A stretch of 44,030 nt of DNA from Actinomycetota bacterium (lineage in GTDB: Bacteria > Actinomycetota > Thermoleophilia > Solirubrobacterales > Solirubrobacteraceae). The notes beneath the pieces are model-generated. The model was not told where the DNA came from, searched no databases, and was given only the letters and a program-made list of their open reading frames with translations. Shown here one piece after another: positions 31,099-37,972 of this stretch (position 1 is the first letter of the stretch; every line of letters begins with the position of its first letter). The position numbers and the translations under genes are program-made. The stretch spans positions 1 to 44,030 of the forward strand of contig VAWY01000144.1 of assembly GCA_005888335.1 (NCBI GenBank), in the 5' to 3' direction.

Positions 31099-32741
31099 CC
31101 GAACAGGATCGAGAGTAGGCCGGTGAGCGACCGCGGATCGACGCCGTAGCGCCGCTTGAAGCGCTGGGCGTCGGCGTCGTCGGCCAGCGCCAGCACGAGT
31201 TCCTCGCGCGAGGAGCCGATGCTGCAGGCAGAGCGATCGAGCTGCCGCAGCGCGACGTCCTGCAGCGCGCCCGTCAGCCCCCCGGTGCCGGGGAGCCGGC
31301 GCGGCGCGCACGGATCGGCGATCGTGACGGGCTTGGGCGCCCGCGAGCGGTGGAGCAGCGCGTAGGCGGGGACGGCGAGCAGCGAGACCGCCGCGAGCGC
31401 GATGGCCAGGCGCCCGCGGGCGACCGGAGCGCCGAAGAGCACGAGCACGGCCGCGGCGAGCACGCCGAGCGCGCCGGCGATCAGGAACGCCTCGTCGAAG
31501 GCGTCGCCGACCGCGGCGACGAGCGTCTCGTCTGCGCGGTCGGCGAGCGTGTCGAACGTCGCGCGCTCGGCGCCGCTGAACTGGTCGCGCTGCTCGTCGA
31601 TCGCGTCGCGCAGCTCGCCGCGCGGGTCCTTGCTGCGCACGCCGGTGAGCAGCGCCGGTGCGAGCGACAGCTTGTCCTGGGGCGGCAGGCGCGCGTCGAG
31701 GACGAGCGCCACGCCGCGCAGGCGCGCGGTGTGCGTGGAGGCGTCGAGCTGATGGCTGACGACCGGCGCGAGCGCAGCGAGCACGGCCGCGATGCCGACG
31801 TGGCGCAGGCAGAGCAGCCGCGCGGCGTCGCCCGCGCTGCGCTCGAGCAGCAGCTCGCCGCTCAGGGCGGGCAGCGCCAGGCCCATGCCGGCGCCGGCGA
31901 GGACCTGCGGCGGGATCGTCCAGGCGACCGACGCGCCGGGCAGGTAGGCGAGGCACAGCGTCCCGGCGCCGATGAGCAGCGCGCCGGTGACGGCGCGCAC
32001 CGCGGCCGGCCCGCGCACCCGCGAGGCCGCCAGCGCGGACACCGGCACCACGCTGACCGCCGCGGCCGCGACCAGCGGGTCGACGCTCCACCCGGCGACG
32101 AGCTCGAGGACGAGCAGGAAGAGCACCGCGGTGAGCGCGGCGGCGACGAACCCGAGCGCGGCAGCCGGGCCGGCGGGCAGCGGGCTGCGCGCGGGCGCCG
32201 GCACCGCGTGCGAGACCGCGGCTGCGCGGAACGCGACGACGGCCGCGGCGAGCGCGACCGGCGCCTGCGCGATGAAGATCGCCCGCCAGCCGAGCGCCTC
32301 GGTCAGCGCGCCGCCGAGCGCGGGGCCGGCGGCGGTGCCGAAGACCGCCGCCGCCACCCACAGCCGCCGCCCGCGCCCCGCCCCGTCGAGCAGCGTGAAG
32401 GCGGCCAGTAGCCCGGCCGCGCCGCCCGCCGCCTGCACCGCGCGGCCGGCGAGCAGCACGCCCAGGGACCCAGCCGCCGCGCACACGAGCGAGGCACCGG
32501 CCATGAGCGCCAGCCCGGCCGCGCCGACCCGCGCCGCCCCGTGGCGGCGCTCGAGCTCCCCGGCGACCGGCAGCGCCGCGGCGAGCACGAGCACGTAGAC
32601 GCCGAGCACCGCGGCGACGCCCTCGACCGTCGTGTCGAGCTCGCGCAGCAGCGCCGGGAGCGCGAGCGCGACGACCGACGCGTCGGCCAGCGCGAGGCCG
32701 GCCGAGACGGCGAGGACGAGGGCGGAGCGCCGCGACAGCAC
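31095..32741 (-). CDS. MFS transporter (DHA2-like) with C-terminal Cys-containing extension
   Basis: A protein of 548 residues with 12-14 membrane helices (about 8-465). The first half has the normal MFS loops (L-A-D-A-S-V-V-A-L-A-L-P-A-L-L-R-E-L, G-E-L-E-R-R-H-G). Between helices near 330-400 lies a long acidic/basic loop. Residues about 470-548 form a soluble tail: D-P-C-A-P-R-R-L-P-G-T-G-G, A-L-Q-D-V-A-L-R-Q-L-D-R-S-A-C-S, G-S-S-R-E-E-L-V-L-A-L-A-D and G-V-D-P-R. Such a tail is not usual in drug exporters; the two Cys could pair if it lies outside. Substrate unknown. Coupled to the CopD-like gene. Confidence 0.88.
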   Translation of the reverse strand: MLSRRSALVLAVSAGLALADASVVALALPALLRELDTTVEGVAAVLGVYVLVLAAALPVAGELERRHGAARVGAAGLALMAGASLVCAAAGSLGVLLAGRAVQAAGGAAGLLAAFTLLDGAGRGRRLWVAAAVFGTAAGPALGGALTEALGWRAIFIAQAPVALAAAVVAFRAAAVSHAVPAPARSPLPAGPAAALGFVAAALTAVLFLLVLELVAGWSVDPLVAAAAVSVVPVSALAASRVRGPAAVRAVTGALLIGAGTLCLAYLPGASVAWTIPPQVLAGAGMGLALPALSGELLLERSAGDAARLLCLRHVGIAAVLAALAPVVSHQLDASTHTARLRGVALVLDARLPPQDKLSLAPALLTGVRSKDPRGELRDAIDEQRDQFSGAERATFDTLADRADETLVAAVGDAFDEAFLIAGALGVLAAAVLVLFGAPVARGRLAIALAAVSLLAVPAYALLHRSRAPKPVTIADPCAPRRLPGTGGLTGALQDVALRQLDRSACSIGSSREELVLALADDADAQRFKRRYGVDPRSLTGLLSILFG

Positions 32742-32758
32742 CCCGCCAGTCTCGCGGT

Positions 32759-32923
32759 TAGCCGGGATCCGCCGATAGCTCGTGGATGCGAGGCGTCCGG
32801 AGGCCGAGTCAGACGGCTTCGGCCGCGCATCCGCAGGGTGACCCCTTCGGTTCGCGGCCGAAGCCGGACGGCGAAGGCGTCCGGGCGTCTCGCGCCGCGA
32901 GAATCGGGGCGGGTCCCGGCTCA
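32759..32923. repeat. Imperfect palindrome after the S15 hydrolase gene, 165 bp
   Basis: The right arm begins at the TGA of the hydrolase (minus strand). Arms share AGCCGGGA-x-CCGCC, CTCG-x-GG, GCGAG-x-CG-x-CCGGA and a perfect 13-bp core GGCTTCGGCCGCG/CGCGGCCGAAGCC, closing on GGGT-G-ACCC (32836-32844). The left arm also starts with TAG (32759), but no gene ends there; the MFS start is 18 bases away. Estimated identity between arms is about 75-80%. It separates the hydrolase gene from the MFS gene. Confidence 0.75.
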
Positions 32924-34753
32924 GCCGGCCCTGAGCGGGGCGAACCTCGTGATCCCCCGGCTGGCGTCGGGGTCGTCGAGCGTCGGCAGCTGGAGCCTCA
33001 CGCCGCTGACGCTCACGGTGAAGCGCTTGTCGCTACGGCGGTAGTACGTCGCGTCCGAGCCGCTCAGCTCGAGGCGGATCGTCCGGCCGCGGTCGATCGT
33101 GTAGCCGTTGCCGTGCAGCTGGAAGACGATCGAGCCGTGCTCGTTGGGCGTCAGCCGGTAGACGCCGCGGCTGATCAACCGCTCGGCGTGACTCTTGGCG
33201 TCCTGGTCGTAGAGCCGCGCGACGAGCTGCCCCGGGCCGCCCCGGACGCGAATGCGCGCCGCGATCGCCGGGGCGCCCATCAGCGTCAGACCGGGCGACC
33301 GGAAGGCGTAGACCGCCTGACCGCGCGGGCGCGCCGGCCGGATCGACCGGCACGGGTCCGTCGTGCCGCCGATCGGGTTGAACGCCTTGTCGGCCCGGGC
33401 GTCGGCGCGGTCCGAGCGGATCGTCTGCGTCGCGCCGCCGCCGCGGATGAGCAGCTGGCCGGGGTGGATCGCCGAGTACGTCTTGAACTGGCGCACCGCG
33501 CCGTCGGGCGCGCGCGCCGGGCACTCCGTGAGCATCGCGGCGACCGGCAGCGACGAAGCGCAGGTCGTCGCCGGGGCCGGCACGGAGCAAACGATGAAAT
33601 TCTCGATCGCAGCGTTGCGCGCCGCGAGCGTCGTGCCCTTGTTGCCACCGCGCGGATGGCCGAAGTTGCCCAGGAAGAGATGCGGCTCGCCCCGCAGCAG
33701 CGTGTAGGCGCGCAGCGCCTGGTCGGAGGGGAACAGGTCGTCGGTCCAACCCGTCGAGATGAGCATCGGCGCCACGCCGCTCGCCGACCGCGGCAGCGAC
33801 AGCGCGGAGTGGAAGCGGTAGATCTCGCCAAGAATCGCCGCCACGTCCTTGCCGTAGGGCTCGCCCTTGTCCAGCCGTGCCTTCCAGCGCGTCAGGTCCG
33901 CCCCCGGCGCGCTTCCCGGCTTGGCCACGAAGCCGGTCGCCTTGGCGGCGGTGAAGAGCAGGTCGAGCCAGCTCTTGATCGGGACGCCCGCGGGGGCCTG
34001 GCCGACGGTCGGCGACGGCGCCGACGTGTCGCGGTAGCGGCCGTTGGGCAGCAGCGCGGCGGCGAGGTCAGACCACGGGATGACCGGCGCGGCGGCGGCG
34101 ATGCGCAGCGGCGTGCCCGCGGGGCTCGTCCACGGCGCGAACGTGCCGTCGGGCAGGCGCACGCGGTCGCGCAGGACGGCCAGCATCAGCGACAGCCCGC
34201 CGCCGTAGGACTCGCCCGACACCGCCAGCTTGTCCGGGTCGGCGACGCCCTCGTCGACCAGCAGCCCCAGCAGCGTCTGGACGTCGCGCGCCTCGTAGCG
34301 CTGGTCGGCCAGGTGGATGAAGCCCTTGGCGCAGTCCGGCGTGCGCGAGTTCGCCCCGCCGCACGACCGCCCGAACCCGCGCAGCGACGGCGTGACGACC
34401 GCGTAGCCGCGCGTCGCGTAGTACGCGCTGTTGTAGCGCGCCTTGTCGCCCGTCGCCTCGGGGTCGGCGGACTCGAAGGCCCCCTTGCTGGAGCCGAAGC
34501 CGTGCAGCAGGACGATCGTCGGGAACGGCGGGGCGCCCTGCCCGGGCAGCGTGACGTCGACGTCGAGCGGCGTGCCGTCGAAGCTCGGGACGCGCTCGGC
34601 GTCGCTCGCCGTCGGGCAGAAGAGGACGGCGCCCTGCGGCTGGCAGGCGTGGCCGAACGGGGGCGGTGGCGGGGGGATCGCGGCCGCCGCCGGCCCGGCG
34701 AGGACGGCGCTCGCCAGCGCGGCGAGAGCGAGGACGAGAGCTGTGCGCGGCAT
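32921..34753 (-). CDS. Secreted S15/CocE-type alpha/beta hydrolase
   Basis: A protein of 610 residues. ATG 34753 follows AAAGG and opens a signal peptide ending in A-A-A-A-I-P. Residues about 50-400 are an alpha/beta-hydrolase of the X-Pro dipeptidyl-peptidase/CocE group: L-L-H-G-F-G-S-S-K-G, V-T-P-S-L-R-G-F-G-R-S, nucleophile G-E-S182-Y-G-G-G, acid in T-G-W-T-D-D-L-F, His in G-N-F-G-H-P-R. Residues about 420-605 fit the PepX C-terminal jelly-roll domain. A Pro-rich stretch (P-P-P-P-P-P) follows the signal. Likely acts on peptides or esters outside the cell. Confidence 0.9.
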   Translation of the reverse strand: MPRTALVLALAALASAVLAGPAAAAIPPPPPPFGHACQPQGAVLFCPTASDAERVPSFDGTPLDVDVTLPGQGAPPFPTIVLLHGFGSSKGAFESADPEATGDKARYNSAYYATRGYAVVTPSLRGFGRSCGGANSRTPDCAKGFIHLADQRYEARDVQTLLGLLVDEGVADPDKLAVSGESYGGGLSLMLAVLRDRVRLPDGTFAPWTSPAGTPLRIAAAAPVIPWSDLAAALLPNGRYRDTSAPSPTVGQAPAGVPIKSWLDLLFTAAKATGFVAKPGSAPGADLTRWKARLDKGEPYGKDVAAILGEIYRFHSALSLPRSASGVAPMLISTGWTDDLFPSDQALRAYTLLRGEPHLFLGNFGHPRGGNKGTTLAARNAAIENFIVCSVPAPATTCASSLPVAAMLTECPARAPDGAVRQFKTYSAIHPGQLLIRGGGATQTIRSDRADARADKAFNPIGGTTDPCRSIRPARPRGQAVYAFRSPGLTLMGAPAIAARIRVRGGPGQLVARLYDQDAKSHAERLISRGVYRLTPNEHGSIVFQLHGNGYTIDRGRTIRLELSGSDATYYRRSDKRFTVSVSGVRLQLPTLDDPDASRGITRFAPLRAG

Positions 34754-34812
34754 CTGCGGGCCTTTCTGCTTCCGACCGGAGCCGACCGTACGGTGCTCGC
34801 CCCGCCATACCC

Positions 34813-36423
34813 GTGTCGAGCACCCTCTCACCCACCTCCGATCTGCCCGCCTGGCCGGTCACCCGTCCGCTGCGCGCCTGGCAGCGCCAGGCGACGGCGG
34901 CGCTGGCCGCCCACGACGGCGACAGCTTCCTCGCCTCCGCCACCCCGGCCGCCGGCAAGACCACGTTCGGGCTGCGCGTCGCGCACGACATGCTGCGCGC
35001 CGGGCGCGTCGCGCGCGTCGCCGTCGTCGGGCCGACCGCGCACATCTGCCGCCAGTGGGCCGCCGACGCCGCCCGCTACGGCATCGACCTCGAGCCCAAC
35101 CGGCCCAACGCCGACGGGCCCGAGCCCCGCGACCGCCACGGCGTCGCCGTCACCTACCAGGCGGTCGCCGCCGGCCCGCGCACGCACGCCCGGGCCGCGC
35201 AGCGCGCGACGCTCGTCGTCGCCGACGAGCCGCACCACATGGGCGAGCACGCCGCGTGGGGCGCCCGGGCGCTCGAGGCCTTCGGCGCCGCCGAGTTCCG
35301 TCTGCTGCTGTCGGGCACGCCGTTTCGCTCCGACAACGCGGCGATCCCGTGGGTGACGTACGACGCCGACGGGATCTCGCGCGCCGACTTCATCTACGGC
35401 TACCCGCAGGCGCTCGTCGACCGCGTCTGCCGCCCGATCACCTTCCTGCCCTACGACGGCGAGATGGAGTGGATGGGCGACGGCGCGCGCCGCAGCGCCA
35501 CGTTCGACGTCGTGCTGCCGCGCGCGGAGAGCGCGCGGCGGCTGCGCACCGCGCTCGACGCGGGCGGCGACTGGATGGGCCACGTCCTGCGCGACGCCGA
35601 CGCGCGTCTGTCCGAGGTGCGCGGCGCGGGCCACCGCGACGCCGGCGGCCTCGTCGTGGCCGCCGACAAGGAGCACGCGGGCGCGATCGCCGCGCGTCTG
35701 GAGCGCGTCGCCGGTGAGCGCCCGGAGATCGTCACCAGCGACGAGCCCGACGCGAGCGCGCGCATCGCCGCGTTCGCCGCCGGCACGCGCCGCTGGCTCG
35801 TCTCCGTCCTCATGGTCTCCGAAGGCGTCGACATCCCGCGCCTGCGCGTCGGCGTCTACGCGACGACGGCGCGCACCGAGCTCTTCTTCCGCCAGGTCGT
35901 CGGGCGCTTCATCCGCTGCACCCCCGCGCCCGAGCACCAGATGAGCTACCTGCTGCTCCCGGCCGACCCGCAGCTCACCGACCTGGCCGCCCGCGTCGAG
36001 GAGGAGCGCAACCACGCGCTCGTCCTCGCGCCCGGCGAGGCGGTCGACGAGCCGCCCGACGAGCCGGTCGAGCGCCGCGCGGCCGACGAGGCGGCGTTCG
36101 CGGCGCTGAGCTCGAGCGCGTTCGCGGGCGACGCGATCCTCACCGAGACGATGCAGCTGTTCGCGACCGACCCGGCCCCGAGCCCGGCGCTGCAGGCCTT
36201 CTCGGCGCCGGAGCCGATCGAGCCGGGCTTCGCCGGCCGCGAGCGCTTGCGCGAGGAGCGCGCCGGGCTCGTCGCGCGGCTGGCGCGGCGCACCGGCGAG
36301 GAGCACCGCTCGATCCATGCGAGGATCAACCGGGCGACCGGCGCGTCATCGGTCGGGGCGGCGACGCGCGACCAGCTCGAGCGCGGCAACCAGCTGTTGT
36401 CGCGCGAGCTCAGAGGTTCCTGA
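34813..36423 (+). CDS. SF2 DEAD/DEAH-type helicase
   Basis: A protein of 536 residues from GTG 34813, the only in-frame start just before the conserved L-R-A-W-Q-R-Q-A (Q-like motif). Motif I is T-P-A-A-G-K49-T-T, motif II D138-E-P-H-H, motif III L-L-S-G-T-P-F-R, and motif VI Q-V-V-G-R-F-I-R. Domain order fits the XPB/RecQ-like restriction-type SF2 ATPases. The last 110 residues are a helical tail with no clear domain. There is no ribosome site, so the mRNA may be leaderless. The stop overlaps the convergent GNAT gene by 14 bases. Role in DNA or RNA repair cannot be stated. Confidence 0.9.
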   Translation: MSSTLSPTSDLPAWPVTRPLRAWQRQATAALAAHDGDSFLASATPAAGKTTFGLRVAHDMLRAGRVARVAVVGPTAHICRQWAADAARYGIDLEPNRPNADGPEPRDRHGVAVTYQAVAAGPRTHARAAQRATLVVADEPHHMGEHAAWGARALEAFGAAEFRLLLSGTPFRSDNAAIPWVTYDADGISRADFIYGYPQALVDRVCRPITFLPYDGEMEWMGDGARRSATFDVVLPRAESARRLRTALDAGGDWMGHVLRDADARLSEVRGAGHRDAGGLVVAADKEHAGAIAARLERVAGERPEIVTSDEPDASARIAAFAAGTRRWLVSVLMVSEGVDIPRLRVGVYATTARTELFFRQVVGRFIRCTPAPEHQMSYLLLPADPQLTDLAARVEEERNHALVLAPGEAVDEPPDEPVERRAADEAAFAALSSSAFAGDAILTETMQLFATDPAPSPALQAFSAPEPIEPGFAGRERLREERAGLVARLARRTGEEHRSIHARINRATGASSVGAATRDQLERGNQLLSRELRGS

Positions 36424-36817
36424 CGAAGCGGGCGATCGCCTCGTCGTGCGCGAAGCCGGCGTCGCGCCAGACGCTCGCGGCCGCGGCGTCGTCGCGCGCG
36501 ACGAGCGCGGTGATGCGCCGCGCGCCCAGCTCGCGCAGCCGGCGCTCGCCCGCGGCCACGAGCGCCCGGGCAACGCCGCGCCGGCGATGCGAAGGCAGCA
36601 CAGCGAGGCGGTACATGTTCCCGCGCCACCCGTCCCAGCCGGCGATCAGCGTGCCGACGAGCGCCCCGTCGACCTCGGCGACCAGCAGCGCCCCGAGGGC
36701 GATCGCGCCCTCGACGCCCGCCGCGTCGTCGGGCGTGCTCGCCGCCGTGGTGCGCGCCGCCGCCCACAGCGCGATCACGGCGTCGACGTCGCCCGCCGAA
36801 GCCCAGCGGATCGTCAT
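36410..36817 (-). CDS. GNAT family N-acetyltransferase
   Basis: A protein of 135 residues. I chose ATG 36817 (M-T-I-R-W-A-S-A-G-D-V) because it overlaps the stop of the upstream methyltransferase gene by ATGA and matches the usual GNAT start. The acetyl-CoA site is L-A-V-L-P-S-H-R-R-R-G-V-A-R-A-L, followed by L-G-A-R-R-I-T-A-L-V and A-S-V-W-R-D-A-G-F. Acceptor unknown. Confidence 0.92.
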   Translation of the reverse strand: MTIRWASAGDVDAVIALWAAARTTAASTPDDAAGVEGAIALGALLVAEVDGALVGTLIAGWDGWRGNMYRLAVLPSHRRRGVARALVAAGERRLRELGARRITALVARDDAAAASVWRDAGFAHDEAIARFVRNL

Positions 36818-37578
36818 CGCTCGGCGACGACGAGCCGGTAGCCGGCGTCGAGCTCCGGCAGCTCGCGCAAGTGTCCGTAGCGCTGGTCCCACGCGCCGCT
36901 CTCGAGGTCGGCGGCGAGCCGGGCCAGCGCGTCATCCGCGAGGTGCGCGAACGACGACATCCCCGCGCGCACGACCGGGTCGAGGTAGCGCTCGGGCCGG
37001 GCGTAGAACGCGGCGGCGACGCCGTCGCGGCAGTCGCGAGGGATCGGCACCGGCTCGACCCGAGCGCCGCCGCCGAGCGCCACGACGAACTCGTCGAGCG
37101 GCGGCGTGCGGGCGCGCTCGATCGCGATCGTCTCCGGGAGATAGTCGCGGGCGATCCACAGCGCGTCGAGCGCGTCGGGGTCGAACGTCCACACGACCAC
37201 GCGCCGGCGCGCCACCCGCACCATCTCGGCGACGCCCGCGCGCCAGTCGGCCCAGTGGTGGACGGTCATGACAGCCATCGCCGCGTCGACCGTGCGGTCG
37301 GCGAGCGGCAGGCGCTCGGCGCTCGCCCGGACCACCGGCGCGGCGCCCGGCGGGCGCTGGGCGATCATCGTCGCCGACGGCTCGACCGCGAGCACCCAGC
37401 GGTCGCGCGGCTCGTAGTGCCCGGTCCCCGCCCCGACGTTGACGACCGTGCGCGCGTCGCCCAGCGCGGCGTGGATGCGCGCCGCGATGCGCGGGTCCTC
37501 GGCGCGCGTGGCGGTGTACGTCCGGCCGAGGCTGTCGTAGGCGGCGCCCAGGCGCGCAGCATGGCAGGCTCCAGGCAT
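36814..37578 (-). CDS. SAM-dependent methyltransferase, class I
   Basis: A protein of 254 residues from ATG 37578. SAM motif I is V-V-N-V-G-A-G-T-G-H-Y-E, the acidic motif is L-A-V-E-P-S, and the post-motif region A-M-A-V-M-T-V-H-H-W-A-D-W fits the methyltransferase 11 group, with the start R-L-G-A-A-Y-D-S-L-G-R-T-Y typical of small-molecule enzymes. The start codon shares CATG with that of the divergent cupin gene. No other start fits, so both promoters must lie inside the opposite genes or the real start is missing. Coupled to the GNAT gene; joint modification of one substrate is possible. Confidence 0.85.
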   Translation of the reverse strand: MPGACHAARLGAAYDSLGRTYTATRAEDPRIAARIHAALGDARTVVNVGAGTGHYEPRDRWVLAVEPSATMIAQRPPGAAPVVRASAERLPLADRTVDAAMAVMTVHHWADWRAGVAEMVRVARRRVVVWTFDPDALDALWIARDYLPETIAIERARTPPLDEFVVALGGGARVEPVPIPRDCRDGVAAAFYARPERYLDPVVRAGMSSFAHLADDALARLAADLESGAWDQRYGHLRELPELDAGYRLVVAER

Positions 37579-37963
37579 GTCCGGATACTGCGCGAAACGC
37601 ATCGACGACATGGAGGCCTCCTTCCAGGGCGCCTTCAAGAAGGCGCGCGCCGAGCTCGGCGCCAGCGCGTTCGGCATCCAGGTCCTCGACCTGCCGCCGA
37701 ACTTGTCAGAGGGCTATCCCGAGCACGACCACTCCGAGGACGGCCAGGAGGAGATCTACGCGTTCATCCGCGGCTCGGGGCGCATGCAGGTCGAGGGCGA
37801 CGACATCGAGCTCAACCCCGACGTCATGGTGCGCGTCGGGCCCGGGGTGAAGCGGAAGATCACCACCGGGCCCGAGGGGCTGCGCATCCTCGCCATCGGG
37901 GGCGTCCCCGGCGCCGCCTACCAGATCATCCCGTCCACCGAGCTGACCGGCACCAGCGCCTGA
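37577..37963 (+). CDS. Cupin domain protein
   Basis: A protein of 128 residues. The whole protein is one cupin barrel with P-E-H-D-H-S-E-D-G-Q-E-E-I-Y-A-F-I-R-G-S-G (motif 1, two His and Glu) and M-V-R-V-G-P-G-V-K-R-K (motif 2 region, His replaced by Lys/Arg, so metal binding may be incomplete). Start M-S-G-Y-C-A-K-R-I-D-D-M-E-A-S-F is normal for this small actinobacterial group. The start codon overlaps that of the methyltransferase on the other strand. Nine bases separate its stop from the stop of the convergent MMPL gene. Function unknown. Confidence 0.88.
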   Translation: MSGYCAKRIDDMEASFQGAFKKARAELGASAFGIQVLDLPPNLSEGYPEHDHSEDGQEEIYAFIRGSGRMQVEGDDIELNPDVMVRVGPGVKRKITTGPEGLRILAIGGVPGAAYQIIPSTELTGTSA

Positions 37964-37972
37964 GGACGGGAC

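Noticed and set aside
32745..32925. Attachment site or insertion-sequence ends at the palindrome
   Set aside because: No flanking target duplication and no recombinase nearby; better described as a gene-end palindrome.
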